Positions 1-8,529 are shown, numbered from the stretch's first letter. The stretch is DNA of 64,000 nucleotides from Nitrosopumilus zosterae (GCF_025998175.1 NZ_AP026695.1:1056760-1120759); one strand, 5' to 3'. Translations and numbers: made by a program. The notes: a model not told the origin generated them from the letters alone.

Positions 1-235
1 AAGTTTTTTTTGGGTTTTGTATGGATTTTACCTCACCATAAACAATTGGGGCAACATTTTTTTTCAATCGTAATATTTCAGAAGATATTCCAGATTTTTT
101 CAATATCCTTTGAACAAGTTTTGCACATTCTTCAATCCCTTCATTTTTTGCAGACACGCTAGGCTGTCGGATTAAAGTTTGAAGATCTGAAATCAGGTGG
201 TCCATGTGAGAATCTATATGTTGAAGTGTTTTCAT
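1..235 (-). CDS. M20-family metallopeptidase, N-terminal fragment (cut by window edge)
   Basis: Reverse-strand reading from ATG at 235 stays open to the window edge (78 codons) and begins MKTLQHIDSHMDHL, then LIRQPSVSA and a stretch ending APIVYGEVKS. That is the usual N-terminus of M20/ArgE/DapE-type peptidases, where a helix is followed by the 'L..IPSVSA' segment. The zinc ligands lie further on and are outside the window, so catalytic competence cannot be judged. The start lies 5 bp after the stop of the NAD(P)HX dehydratase gene on the same strand, so the two are probably co-transcribed. The substrate is unknown; a dipeptidase role is the usual guess for archaeal members. Confidence 0.75.
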   Translation of the reverse strand, partial: MKTLQHIDSHMDHLISDLQTLIRQPSVSAKNEGIEECAKLVQRILKKSGISSEILRLKKNVAPIVYGEVKSIQNPKKT

Positions 236-240
236 GTCAG

Positions 241-1104
241 TTACACGATTTTGTCAAATGGTTTCATTGCAGAAGGAATTGCATCTAACAAATCCATTGA
301 AGTCATGTGTAATCCTATTTTCTTTTGAACTGCTTTTCCGGCTAATCCATTGATGAATGTAGCGGCTGCGGCAGATTCCAAAGAATTTCTATTCTTAGAT
401 AATAATCCTGCAACTAATCCTGAAAGCACATCACCCGTTCCCCCAACAGTCATTGCAGGAATTTTTTTCTCATATAGGTAAGTAGTAGAACCATTTGAAA
501 TGACATCAGTTGCACCCTTTAGTAAAACCGTAATTCCATATTCTTTAGCTTTTTTCTCTACAAGTTTGATTCTTTCATTTTTTGAATTAGATGGAGATTC
601 CCCAAACAGTCTTTTAAATTCACCAGCATGAGGTGTCACTACAACATTTTTGTTTGCAAGTAAAGGCAAAATATCAGGAATTAGAGCACTGGCATCTAAG
701 GATAAACGTACATCTCGATCTAAAAGAGATTTGACAAGATGTAACAGGGCATTCTTTTCTTGTATTGCAAGACCCATTCCAATTGTTGCAGAATCCAAAT
801 TTCTAGGTAAAGATCCTAAAAGCTTGTTTACTGCACCCCTAGTTAATTTTTGATCAACTAATGGAATGACAATAAGATTTGGTGAAATAGCACGTGTTGG
901 AGTCACATTGATGTTCGGAACAGATGTATAAACCAAATCAGTTCCACATCTAAGAGCTGCAATTGAAGATAAGATAGGAGCACCATGATAGATGTAACTG
1001 CCACCGATTACAAGAACTACACCGTTATCACCTTTTCGAGATTTAGAGTTTCTTGCCGGAATGAATTTTTTAATAATTGTGACGTTTAGATTTTTTCTAA
1101 CCAT
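241..1104 (-). CDS. nnrD: ADP-dependent NAD(P)H-hydrate dehydratase (YjeF C-terminal/NnrD type)
   Basis: Predicted to convert the (S)-form of damaged hydrated NAD(P)H back to NAD(P)H using ADP, a cytosolic metabolite-repair step. The 287-aa ribokinase-fold protein shows GGSYIYHGAP near residue 35, TPHAGEFKRL near 155, KGATDVI near 195 and the phosphate-binding GGTGDVLSGL near 220, all hallmark segments. Only the dehydratase half is present; the NnrE epimerase domain that is often fused to it in prokaryotes is absent, so the epimerase must be elsewhere or missing. It lies 33 bp downstream of trmI and 5 bp upstream of the M20 peptidase, suggesting one operon running leftwards. Confidence 0.9.
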   Translation of the reverse strand: MVRKNLNVTIIKKFIPARNSKSRKGDNGVVLVIGGSYIYHGAPILSSIAALRCGTDLVYTSVPNINVTPTRAISPNLIVIPLVDQKLTRGAVNKLLGSLPRNLDSATIGMGLAIQEKNALLHLVKSLLDRDVRLSLDASALIPDILPLLANKNVVVTPHAGEFKRLFGESPSNSKNERIKLVEKKAKEYGITVLLKGATDVISNGSTTYLYEKKIPAMTVGGTGDVLSGLVAGLLSKNRNSLESAAAATFINGLAGKAVQKKIGLHMTSMDLLDAIPSAMKPFDKIV

Positions 1105-1137
1105 AACAACACATCATAAAAAATAGATGAATAAATC

Positions 1138-2055
1138 TTATTTCAAAGTTTTATGAGTTGATCCGAGTGATTTTTTGGTGGATTTCTTTGTACGTGTTGT
1201 TTTCTTGAGGGTTTTCTTTGGAGTTTTTGACGGGATTTTATCAATAGGAGGTTCCTCAGGAGATTTTCTCAATTGTCGGTCAAAAAATGCTTTTCTAGCA
1301 AAACACAGGTATGTAGTATGACCAATTCCTTGAAAGGAATGTCTGGTTTTCCCCTCTCTTGCTTCAATGGTTCGGATAATATGTTCAGTAGATTCTATAT
1401 CAGTGAATTCATTTTCAACTAAAGCAGTGGTTAATTTTTCTAATTGATTCATCGTCGGACAAATTGCAAAGATACAACCGCTGCCTTTTAACATCTGCCT
1501 TACTTTAGGTATAACAATCCAAGGATCACCTAAATCAATTAACGCCACATCCATATCAGATAATGGTAAGGTTTTAGCAGTTTTCAAATCCAAATTTTGT
1601 TGTGTAACATATTTTGATACTCCAGCTTTTTTGATATTTTTTTCTGCAATTTTCATAAAATTTTCATCAACATCAAAAGTGTAAACATGTCCACGAGGCT
1701 TTACAATGTTTGCCACAAAAGAAGTGAGCGAGCCACTTCCAGTTCCAATCTCTAAAATCTTTTGGCCATCGCCAATCCCAGATCTTGCAACAATATAGCC
1801 AAGATCTTTTGGGTAGACAATCTGGGTACCGTGTTGAATTTTCATTACATAATCATACATTGTTGGTTCTAGAAGATAGACATACTTGTCTTTGTTTGTA
1901 GTTAACCTAGAGCCATATTCTTTGCCAATTGCATCAGAGTGTTTGATTACACCAATATGGGTGTGAAATGATTCTTTTTTTGAAATTTTTGCTAACCATT
2001 TTTTAGAATTATTATAAAAAAACAAAACAGGCGAATTTTGTTTTATTTTGGCCAT
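1138..2055 (-). CDS. trmI: tRNA (adenine-N1)-methyltransferase TrmI
   Basis: SAM-dependent enzyme expected to form m1A at position 58 (and 57 in archaea) of tRNA. A short N-terminal beta domain (residues 1-60) is followed by the Rossmann fold with motif I ILEIGTGSGSLTSFVA near 100, FDVDENFMKIAEKN near 125 and DVALIDLGDPW near 170. The family's usual length is about 255-280 aa; here the last ~40 residues form a Lys/Thr-rich tail (TPKKTLKKTTRTKKSTKKS) that probably helps RNA binding. The gene is first in a leftward operon with nnrD and the peptidase. Confidence 0.92.
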   Translation of the reverse strand: MAKIKQNSPVLFFYNNSKKWLAKISKKESFHTHIGVIKHSDAIGKEYGSRLTTNKDKYVYLLEPTMYDYVMKIQHGTQIVYPKDLGYIVARSGIGDGQKILEIGTGSGSLTSFVANIVKPRGHVYTFDVDENFMKIAEKNIKKAGVSKYVTQQNLDLKTAKTLPLSDMDVALIDLGDPWIVIPKVRQMLKGSGCIFAICPTMNQLEKLTTALVENEFTDIESTEHIIRTIEAREGKTRHSFQGIGHTTYLCFARKAFFDRQLRKSPEEPPIDKIPSKTPKKTLKKTTRTKKSTKKSLGSTHKTLK

Positions 2056-2149
2056 GTTTTGTTCCTAAAAATTTTAGATAAGAATCTACTGATCTCATAA
2101 ATTGGAAGTGAGTAAACGTTTAGAAAATTAACCTAAAAGTAATTTTTTT

Positions 2150-2292
2150 TGGTCCCGGGTTTTTAACAAAAACGTGGTTCTAACAGAGTCATTGAGTCAG
2201 AGACATCTTGCGGTGTTAGCTGGGGGCCCAGTGCTCACATAAACTAGTTAATACAATTACATAGTCTCCAAAGTAAGGGAGACTGTTTTTTT
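2150..2292 (+). ncRNA. Candidate structured RNA ending in a hairpin-T7 terminator
   Basis: The 317-bp gap between divergent trmI and the zinc-ribbon gene holds an unusually GC-rich, foldable segment. Visible pairings: TGGTCCC (2150-2156) with GGGGGCCCA (2222-2230, one bulge); GTTTTT/AAAAAC hairpin (2159-2173); CTAACA (2180-2185) with TGTTAG (2214-2219). Together these would make a closed three-way junction of about 80 nt. It is followed by the hairpin at 2263-2284 and a T-run. I cannot match it to SRP RNA, RNase P RNA or a tRNA. It could instead be a leader of the downstream gene. Confidence 0.35.
2263..2292 (+). terminator. Stem-loop plus T-run terminator
   Basis: Perfect 7-bp stem AGTCTCC (2263-2269) / GGAGACT (2278-2284) with an 8-nt loop, followed by G and seven T. 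Archaeal termination needs mainly the T-run; the stem is a bonus. It would end a transcript starting in the GC-rich segment just upstream. Confidence 0.5.
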
Positions 2293-2372
2293 CTCTGGAA
2301 CATGGAAAGATTGAAAAACAATCCAAGTTGCTACAAATAGTATTTTAATGCCAATATAGACATCAAAGTGAA

Positions 2373-2723
2373 TTGACAGAGTTAAAGGTTCAAGGCTCAG
2401 GAGGATACATCATTGCAGATTTAACAGAAGAGCAAGCAAAAAAAGCAGATTTAGGCGTAGGGAAGTTGTTTTTGGCACCAATTGGAAAACTTGAGACCGA
2501 AAAAATGTTCAAACATTATTGTAATAATTGTGAAACAGAATTTGAAAATCCACCTACAATTCACCTTGAAGAGAACACCAATGAGGAAGTAGCAGACAAC
2601 CTAATACTTGTTGAAAGAGGTCAATATACCTGCGAAAAATGCAGTTCAGTGATTGGCGAATACAGAGTATTCAAAAAGAATGATGAATCTGCAGATATCG
2701 GCAAAGCTAACCCGTCACAGTAA
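2373..2723 (+). CDS. Zinc-ribbon protein, conserved hypothetical
   Basis: 116-aa cytosolic protein with two CxxC knuckles, YCNNCETEF near residue 50 and YTCEKCSSVIGEY near 90, that would bind one zinc as a split ribbon. The start is TTG; no in-frame ATG lies before the conserved part. No catalytic motif is visible. It is the first of three rightward genes that all carry possible metal ligands (next is the 45-aa Cys/His protein at 2788). A role in transcription or translation is plausible for archaeal zinc ribbons but not shown here. Confidence 0.7.
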   Translation: MTELKVQGSGGYIIADLTEEQAKKADLGVGKLFLAPIGKLETEKMFKHYCNNCETEFENPPTIHLEENTNEEVADNLILVERGQYTCEKCSSVIGEYRVFKKNDESADIGKANPSQ

Positions 2724-2787
2724 TTCAAAAAACATAATGTACATCATACATAGTATTCAATAAATAAAGCGCTTTTTTACAAAGAGC

Positions 2788-2925
2788 ATGTCAAACATGA
2801 AATGTGTATCATGTGGAATTAGTTTCTTTTCCCCAATGGGTTCGGACAAATGTTCCAGATGTGCAGGTAAAGAATCTCAAGGACATGAAGGTCATGATTC
2901 CTGTGGTTGTGGACACAGCCATTAA
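2788..2925 (+). CDS. Small zinc-finger protein with His/Cys-rich tail (45 aa)
   Basis: ATG at 2788 opens 45 codons beginning MSNMKCVSCGISFFSPMGSD. Two knuckles, CVSC and CSRC, form a classic four-Cys zinc ribbon. The tail is dense in ligands, ending HDSCGCGHSH, which could bind a second metal. The coding sequence ends in TAA followed by a long T-run (2926-2936) that would serve as terminator. It lies between the 116-aa ribbon protein and the 170-aa gene on the same strand. Function unknown; metal storage or sensing is possible. Confidence 0.7.
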   Translation: MSNMKCVSCGISFFSPMGSDKCSRCAGKESQGHEGHDSCGCGHSH

Positions 2926-2973
2926 TTCTTTTTTTTATAACATGGCATATTATACAAATGAGGGTTCAAACAC

Positions 2974-3486
2974 ATGGCAAAGACATCTGAAGAAATGAAA
3001 AGACAAGTGGAAGAATTTATCAAAATAACCAATATCAAATATGAAGATCAGACGGAAAAAGTCAGAGAAAAAAGCAAGATAGTAGAATGGCAATTCCATA
3101 TTGGAGCAAACGTCATTGTTAGCAAAAATGCAAACAGGGATGACAGAATTCAAGTCAATGTCAACATGAGATTCCCTCCAGAAGATGCAAAACTACTAGT
3201 ATTGAAAAATCCATCATTTTCAAAAGCAATTATGGAGATTAGTGAAATTTGCACAATTTGTGGAGTAGGACATCAATGGATGAAAGATAAAGAGGACATC
3301 ATAGGATTGGCAATTTTTGCACATGTTGATGAACATGTATTAGACAGAGTTTCTTTTCATAATACATGGGATAATGTTGCCAGGGTATCAGGGCACATAC
3401 AAAAGATATTACGCGCAAATTTTAGTGGATTTCCAACACCTAATAGTGCATCGGATGAAACAATAGACAAATCGATGTATGGATAA
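2974..3486 (+). CDS. Conserved hypothetical protein (possibly DUF2299-like)
   Basis: 170 aa, soluble, alpha/beta. It opens with a charged helix (EEMKRQVEEFIKITN), then EWQFHIGANVIVSKNA and INVNMRFP-type strands, and a Cys pair CTICGVG near residue 93. There is no signal peptide or membrane segment. The layout of a helix followed by an 'F.IGANVIV.K' strand resembles archaeal DUF2299 proteins, but I rely on memory of the family and rate that link as weak. A good ATG start is present at 2974. Confidence 0.65.
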   Translation: MAKTSEEMKRQVEEFIKITNIKYEDQTEKVREKSKIVEWQFHIGANVIVSKNANRDDRIQVNVNMRFPPEDAKLLVLKNPSFSKAIMEISEICTICGVGHQWMKDKEDIIGLAIFAHVDEHVLDRVSFHNTWDNVARVSGHIQKILRANFSGFPTPNSASDETIDKSMYG

Positions 3487-3499
3487 ATTTGAAAAAAGA

Positions 3500-3751
3500 T
3501 TAGATATTTTCACATTTTGGACATTTGAATCCATTAGTGACATCACCACAAGATTCACAGTTAAGGTTTATTTTGAAATAGGCATACTTTGAAGTCTTAA
3601 AATATTTTCCAATCAATACTGTAAACAGAATTATTCCAAATCCCATTCCAATCCAGGATAAATCCATCAGAATAGAATTGGTTTGAATTAAAATAAGTGT
3701 AGAGATTATCAAAATAGACAAACAGTGAATCAAAAAATGAAGCTTGGGCAA
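3500..3751 (-). CDS. Small membrane protein with C-terminal zinc ribbon
   Basis: 83 aa: two hydrophobic helices (about residues 5-25 and 33-52) followed by a soluble tail with CESCG and CPKC knuckles that would form a cytosolic zinc ribbon. The start is TTG; an in-frame stop lies 9 bp upstream so the protein cannot be longer. It converges with the 170-aa gene (13-bp gap). No function can be assigned from sequence. Confidence 0.6.
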   Translation of the reverse strand: MPKLHFLIHCLSILIISTLILIQTNSILMDLSWIGMGFGIILFTVLIGKYFKTSKYAYFKINLNCESCGDVTNGFKCPKCENI

Positions 3752-3866
3752 ACTTTGATTTTACAAAAATGACAACGCAACTAAAAATCAGATTAATTAA
3801 AAAATTCATAAAATTAGAATTTCACATATTCGCCAACAATAAAATAGTTCAGAGGAAAAGAGAATC

Positions 3867-4478
3867 ATGAAAGAAATATCCATATCATCGCTATTAAAAA
3901 ATATGAATCAAGAGAATAATTACGAGGATGATTTGTGGAAAACATGTTTAGATGAAAAAGGAAGAAGATACAGAAGAAAAGATATCAGTAATTCATTAAA
4001 AAAATTAGCAGTGTTGGGATTTATTAAAAAAATTAGAATATCAGGAACAGATACATACTATAATAAAATATACTATTCAAATTCTGATGACTATGTCGGA
4101 TTTGTCAACAACATCATGTTCAGCAATGAATCTAAAATTAAAGAATCATTAAAGAAATTAGAAAGCAAAAAAATATTTGTAGATATATCCAAAGACCTCA
4201 ATTCTTACAAATTATCAGATCAGAGTAAAGTAAATTATGAAAAATTATTAGAAGCATTTTCAAACTTAACTGAACTTGCATCAGCAATACAACTAGTGAA
4301 AGATACAAGTACTGACGAGGATCTAAAAAAGAAATTGAATACATGTCATTTAGAAATTAAGGAAACATTGAAGGAAACTGGTGAAAAAATAATAAGAGAT
4401 CGGAAATCAAATGAAATAATAGTATTACAAAGACGTTTTTCAGGTAGGATCCCAAATCCAGGATTTCTTAAACTTTGA
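3867..4478 (+). CDS. Hypothetical protein with winged-helix-like N-terminus
   Basis: 203 aa, soluble and highly charged. The N-terminal ~70 residues contain KDISNSLKKLAVLGFIKKIRISG followed by a YYNKIYY strand, a pattern like the recognition helix and wing of a winged helix-turn-helix. The remainder is mostly helical. No cofactor motif is visible. A DNA-binding role is inferred only from the secondary-structure pattern. Its AT-rich codons match the neighbours. Confidence 0.6.
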   Translation: MKEISISSLLKNMNQENNYEDDLWKTCLDEKGRRYRRKDISNSLKKLAVLGFIKKIRISGTDTYYNKIYYSNSDDYVGFVNNIMFSNESKIKESLKKLESKKIFVDISKDLNSYKLSDQSKVNYEKLLEAFSNLTELASAIQLVKDTSTDEDLKKKLNTCHLEIKETLKETGEKIIRDRKSNEIIVLQRRFSGRIPNPGFLKL

Positions 4479-4554
4479 GATTTTGCAAGGAGGTTTTTGG
4501 CTCATCAAGTCAAAAAATATCACTTCAGACAGATCAAAAACAAGAAAATACAAA

Positions 4555-4562
4555 TTTTTATA
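4555..4562 (+). promoter_or_regulatory. TATA box (box A) for the 27-aa ORF
   Basis: TTTTTATA centred about 25 bp before the ATG at 4584, the spacing expected for an archaeal leaderless transcript. Confidence 0.45.
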
Positions 4563-4583
4563 CTAGTTTTATTTTGCAGCATT

Positions 4584-4667
4584 ATGAAATGTCAATGTAC
4601 CAATGACTCATTGTGTATGTTCCACTATTCTGTAAAAAACCCAGATTCTATAAAACCAAAAAATTGA
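4584..4667 (+). CDS. Possible 27-aa Cys-containing small protein
   Basis: ATG to TGA, beginning MKCQCTNDSLCMFHYS: three Cys and one His within 14 residues, a potential small metal site. A well-placed TATA box lies about 25 bp upstream, which makes translation more believable than for a random short frame. The rest of the 290-bp gap (4479-4875) shows nothing I recognise apart from the response-regulator promoter region. Confidence 0.4.
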   Translation: MKCQCTNDSLCMFHYSVKNPDSIKPKN

Positions 4668-4875
4668 ATGCTTAGATTTGACATACTGAGAATTCTCTTT
4701 TTATTACTTTAAACTAGAGACTGCCTTCTGGCAAGTTGGCACATTCCATATAGCCCAATATACCCATATGAATTGCAAAGCAAATTATTCAAAATTGTCA
4801 TTTATTGTTATTGTTTGTCATAAACTACAAACAATTCATTATATCATAATTTTTTCTAAAATAATTCAATTAGCA

Positions 4876-5463
4876 ATGGAACCATTACGTTATTGTAAAA
4901 TTCTCATAGTTGATGATTCAGCTGCGTTTAGAGAGAAAATAAGATATGTTCTCACGGATGCGGAAATAGGCTATTACTACTATGAAGCAGTAGATGGAAG
5001 AGAGGCAGTTTCACAGTATATCACCAACAAACCGGATGTTGTAATCATGGATCTTATGATGCCAAATGTGGACGGATTATCAGCCATAAAAGCAATCAAA
5101 AAATATGATCCAGATGCAAAAATCATAGTTGCGTCAACAAGAGAGAACAAAGAATTAGTTCAAGACTCAATCAAAGGAGGAGTAAAAGACTACATCATAA
5201 AACCATTTCAGCCAGGAGCTGTAGTCATGGCAGTTTCAAAAGCATTAGTTGCAACTAAAGAATACAAAGAGAAAAAAGCAAAACCAGTAACATTTATCGA
5301 CAAGCCTTTACTGTACAAAGGAGTTTATCATGGACATGTTGTCAATGTTAGCGAATATGGCGAATATGAGCTAAGTGCCAATCAAGATCCATTGACAAAA
5401 AAGCTTTTGCAAAAAGCACATGACATCAAAGACATGGGAAAGCATTACGAATTAGTATTATAA
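4876..5463 (+). CDS. CheY-like response regulator with unique C-terminal extension
   Basis: The ATG at 4876 starts MEPLRYCKILIVDDS; an in-frame ATG further upstream (4768) would add 36 residues with no family counterpart. Receiver residues are all present: acidic pair D13/D14, phospho-acceptor D59 in IMDLMMPN, S88 and K109 in YIIKPF. The remaining ~75 residues (from about 120) hold no recognisable DNA-binding domain; they contain KPVTFIDKPLLYKGVYHGHVV in two parts and a helical end. The output is therefore unknown, perhaps protein-protein. No kinase is adjacent; the nearest in this window is at 23.6-24.4 kb. Confidence 0.85.
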   Translation: MEPLRYCKILIVDDSAAFREKIRYVLTDAEIGYYYYEAVDGREAVSQYITNKPDVVIMDLMMPNVDGLSAIKAIKKYDPDAKIIVASTRENKELVQDSIKGGVKDYIIKPFQPGAVVMAVSKALVATKEYKEKKAKPVTFIDKPLLYKGVYHGHVVNVSEYGEYELSANQDPLTKKLLQKAHDIKDMGKHYELVL

Positions 5464-5567
5464 CATAAAAATCCAATCTCAGATTCATTCAATGATTTCT
5501 CTGTGTCGATTAATTCAGACACTAAAGCAAAGTTTATTGAGATAAAACAATTCTCATAATAGTGATT

Positions 5568-5616
5568 GGTTTGCACGCCAACAAACCTAGAGTAGCAACA
5601 TTGTTGTTGCTCTAGG
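5568..5616. other. Two nested stem-loops between convergent genes
   Basis: GGTTTG/CAAACC hairpin (5568-5587) is followed directly by CCTAGAG (5586-5592) pairing with CTCTAGG (5610-5616), whose interior adds CAACA/TGTTG. The element sits between the response regulator and argS, 3 bp after the argS stop on the minus strand. It lacks a T-run, so a simple terminator is not obvious; an RNA-stability element or bidirectional terminator is possible. Confidence 0.45.
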
Positions 5617-5619
5617 ACA

Positions 5620-7506
5620 TTACATTCTGTCAGGTGCTGTTATCCCTAAAAGATCAAGAGATTTTTCCAGAGTAAGTTTAAACGAATTCACAAGACATAA
5701 ACGAGAATTTTCTAATTTTTCATCGCCTAATTCCAAAACCTTACAATGCTCATAAAAAGAATTGAATGCTACAGCCAAATCATGGCAATATCTTGCAATA
5801 ACTTTTGGAGATAAATTATTTGTAGCATCACGAACTTGTAAATTGAATAAACCTATATTTTTAATCAAGTCAATTTCGGATTTGTCTTTGAGTAAAGAAA
5901 AATCAACATCGATTGTAGGAGTTCTGTTGGATTTCTCCAAAATTCTCGATGCCCTGGCATGAGTGTATTGTATGTATGGGGCAGTGTCACCTTCTAAGCT
6001 AAGAGATTTTGTCAAATCAAATGTTATGATTTTATCCAAATCTTGTTTAATCATTTCATAACGTAAAGTGGCAACTGAAACACGATGAGCAATTTTTTCA
6101 ATTTCAGATTTATCCATTTCAGGATGTCGCTTTTGAGTTTCCTCAGTTGTTTTATCTTTTAATAAGTCATAAACAGAATCTGCGTTTACATACAATCCTT
6201 TTCTACCAGACATCTGAGCTTGTTTTCCTTCAGTGTCCAAGCCAAGAGTCTTTGCAGTATCAGAACTCAGAGTCACGGATTCATACCCAAGGTGAACATA
6301 TGCATCTGGTACTGACTTGAATTTTCCCATCAAAGAGGTAATAATTTTTTGCAGTCTTGCCTGACGAGAATCAATTACAGTTACTACTTTTTCACCTGAA
6401 AAATTTTGAGAGACGAGATTGCTTTTATTCAAAGTGGTTTGCCAAAGATCCCTAGAATTAGGCTGTAGTTTTTCATATTTTTCATAGTTAAACGGATCCT
6501 CTAGCAACCCCAATTTCCAAGCAGCATAAGGAATATCTTTGGCAATGTAGGTTGCAGTGCCATTACTTCTCACAATCACCTTATCATCTTCTTTGTCTTC
6601 TCCTCGAATTACCCAACAACCAGCATTCTTGCCATTATTTTCAAATTCGATCAAAGACATGGCCTTGAGTTTTTCAAAAATTTTACTCCACAACCCAGAA
6701 CGGATTATCTGAGATTCAAAATTAAGGCAGTCGTAATAAACACCCAAATTCCAGCAAGTTTCCAGCTGATCTGCCAAAACTTTTCGAGTGATTTTATCTG
6801 CAAATTTTGCAGTTTCAGAATTTCCATCTTCTAGTTCTTTGAGAACATTTTTTCTTATTTCTTCAAGACTAGGATCTTCTTCATATTTTTCAGTTGTTTT
6901 AACATAAACATCATCACCACAATAATGATCAAATTTTTTTTCAGATGGTGGTTGTTCAGCAAAACCAAAGTATTTGAAACCAACTATGATGTCTGCAACT
7001 TGAAGACCAGAGTCATCAATATAATTTAGAACGTTGACTCTGTAATTTGCTTTTTTCAAAATTCGAGATACACAATCACCAATTATGATATTTCTTATAT
7101 GTCCAATATGAAGAGCTTTGTTAGGATTAACACTAGTATGTTCTACTACAATGGCAGAATTCTTTCCAATATCCACATCACCGAATCCATCAAGATATGA
7201 TTCAGATAAAATTAATTGATTTAATTTATTCCAATCTGCAAAGAAATTCAAATAACCAGAAGGATGCGCCTCTGATTTTAAAACCAAAGTATTGACACAA
7301 TTTTTAAATTTTCCAGACAATAAATCAGCAATTTCTACAGGGCTTTTTTTGAGATGTTTAGCAAGCAAAAATGAAACATTTGAACTTACATCACCGAATC
7401 CTGATTTTGCAGGTTCTACTGTAAATTTTACATCAGATATTGAAAGTTCTGCAAGTATCTTCATGAGATTGTTTTCAATTTCATCAATGATTGATTTGAA
7501 TGTCAT
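5620..7506 (-). CDS. argS: Arginyl-tRNA synthetase
   Basis: Class I synthetase of 628 aa charging tRNA-Arg. It shows the N-terminal Add-1 region (SGFGDVSSNVSF), the HIGH motif at 133-136 within VNPNKALHIGHIRN, the DDSGLQ segment and an MSGRKG motif that replaces KMSKS, as usual in this family. The C-terminus has the DALR anticodon-binding domain with YIQYTHARASRIL and ends ITAPDRM. The ATG lies 1 bp after the stop of the phosphatase gene, so the two are co-transcribed. Confidence 0.95.
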   Translation of the reverse strand: MTFKSIIDEIENNLMKILAELSISDVKFTVEPAKSGFGDVSSNVSFLLAKHLKKSPVEIADLLSGKFKNCVNTLVLKSEAHPSGYLNFFADWNKLNQLILSESYLDGFGDVDIGKNSAIVVEHTSVNPNKALHIGHIRNIIIGDCVSRILKKANYRVNVLNYIDDSGLQVADIIVGFKYFGFAEQPPSEKKFDHYCGDDVYVKTTEKYEEDPSLEEIRKNVLKELEDGNSETAKFADKITRKVLADQLETCWNLGVYYDCLNFESQIIRSGLWSKIFEKLKAMSLIEFENNGKNAGCWVIRGEDKEDDKVIVRSNGTATYIAKDIPYAAWKLGLLEDPFNYEKYEKLQPNSRDLWQTTLNKSNLVSQNFSGEKVVTVIDSRQARLQKIITSLMGKFKSVPDAYVHLGYESVTLSSDTAKTLGLDTEGKQAQMSGRKGLYVNADSVYDLLKDKTTEETQKRHPEMDKSEIEKIAHRVSVATLRYEMIKQDLDKIITFDLTKSLSLEGDTAPYIQYTHARASRILEKSNRTPTIDVDFSLLKDKSEIDLIKNIGLFNLQVRDATNNLSPKVIARYCHDLAVAFNSFYEHCKVLELGDEKLENSRLCLVNSFKLTLEKSLDLLGITAPDRM

Positions 7507-7507
7507 A

Positions 7508-8203
7508 TTATATCTCAGATAGTCTAGGTGCTAATTTATCTAATGCCTCAAGTACCCCATCGCCCGCATTAGCAGACACAGTCATCGTAGCCTCAGATTT
7601 AACAATTTCAGAAGCATTTCCAAGCGCAACACTTGTTTTTGCCAACCTAAACAAAGGAACATCTGTTGCACTATCGCCAATTGCGATCACATCATCTCTT
7701 AGAATTGAAAATTTCTCCATGATTTTGGAAAATCCTGTCCCCTTGTCAACACCAGAGGAATTGATGTGAAATGCGTACTGACTATCAGAAAGTTCTACAT
7801 CAATATTGTTTTCAGAGAGTAACTTTCTAGCAAGGTCTAAATCAAATGTTCGTTCCAAAACAACTTCAGTCATTCTAGGAAAGACCAGTTTTTCTTTAAC
7901 ATTGTCAATACTGTTTTTCATCACGTTTAACGCAGTTTTACATTCTTCAATATTGCCTAACAAAATATGATCGTTTGAATCAAGGGTAATGCAACCGCCA
8001 TTTTCCCCAACAGCAATTTTTGTTGTGCCTCCAAAGACGGATAGCAGATATCCCTCAACAGATGATCTTCCAGTTACAAAAATCACAGTATGCCCCATAT
8101 TGGTTAATCGTCTTAATGCATCAAGTGCGTCCAAATGAATCCTACCCCCACCATTCTCAGTTATGGTACCATCAATATCTACTGCAAAGGTTCTTTTTTT
8201 CAC
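7508..8203 (-). CDS. Phosphoglycolate phosphatase, archaeal HAD type
   Basis: HAD-superfamily hydrolase of 231 aa. Motif I is AVDIDGTIT (nucleophile D9, acid D11), motif II FVTGRS, the cap domain spans about 80-150, motif III is the Lys in VDKGTGF, and motif IV is IGDSATDVPLF. This matches archaeal phosphoglycolate phosphatase (TA0175-like), which removes 2-phosphoglycolate; sucrose-phosphatase-like HADs are the alternative. Its stop is 1 bp from argS. Confidence 0.8.
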   Translation of the reverse strand: MKKRTFAVDIDGTITENGGGRIHLDALDALRRLTNMGHTVIFVTGRSSVEGYLLSVFGGTTKIAVGENGGCITLDSNDHILLGNIEECKTALNVMKNSIDNVKEKLVFPRMTEVVLERTFDLDLARKLLSENNIDVELSDSQYAFHINSSGVDKGTGFSKIMEKFSILRDDVIAIGDSATDVPLFRLAKTSVALGNASEIVKSEATMTVSANAGDGVLEALDKLAPRLSEI

Positions 8204-8300
8204 AAAAATGGTTTTTCAAACCGAATAATATTTGCTACGTAAGAAGATATCAAAACTTGGATCAAAATCAAATACACCTTATTATTAAAATGAAAATGAA

Positions 8301-8513
8301 ATGGTTAAGAAAGGAACAATAGAAGAAATTTTCAGTAAAGCATTGTTTGCAGATGAACCTAAAGAATACAGAATTTCTTATAGAGATTTTCAAAGGATAA
8401 AAGAAACATCATTACCAGAATTTTTAGTACGGTCAAATAATTTTCAGACTATTCCAATTAGTAGAATTAAGAGCATAAAGAAGAGTAATACGATTTTATT
8501 TGAAAAGAATTAA
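8301..8513 (+). CDS. DUF504/UPF0248 (MJ1316-like) small protein
   Basis: 70 aa matching the pattern of the archaeal UPF0248 family: an N-terminal helix (IEEIFSKALF), then YRISYRDF, FLVRS, FQTIPISRIKSIKK and a last strand ending ILFEK. MJ1316-like domains are proposed to bind RNA termini in RNA-processing proteins. It lies 16 bp upstream of the DRG GTPase on the same strand, so both are probably made together, which fits an RNA or ribosome link. Confidence 0.65.
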   Translation: MVKKGTIEEIFSKALFADEPKEYRISYRDFQRIKETSLPEFLVRSNNFQTIPISRIKSIKKSNTILFEKN

Positions 8514-8529
8514 TGAAAGGTGAACAGTA

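Noticed and set aside
2150-2292. SRP RNA, RNase P RNA or fluoride riboswitch as identity for the structured segment
   Set aside because: The conserved loops and core motifs I know for these RNAs are absent, and the length does not fit.
2804-2998. 64-aa plus-strand frame across 2.8-3.0 kb
   Set aside because: It overlaps the 45-aa zinc-finger gene in another frame and runs into the next gene; the Cys/His pattern favours the shorter frame.
3597-3809. 70-aa minus-strand hydrophobic frame
   Set aside because: It overlaps the 83-aa membrane/zinc-ribbon gene in another frame; only the latter has paired CxxC motifs.
4680-4760. Possible tRNA-like segment before the response regulator
   Set aside because: No T-loop GGTTCRANYCC and no acceptor pairing.
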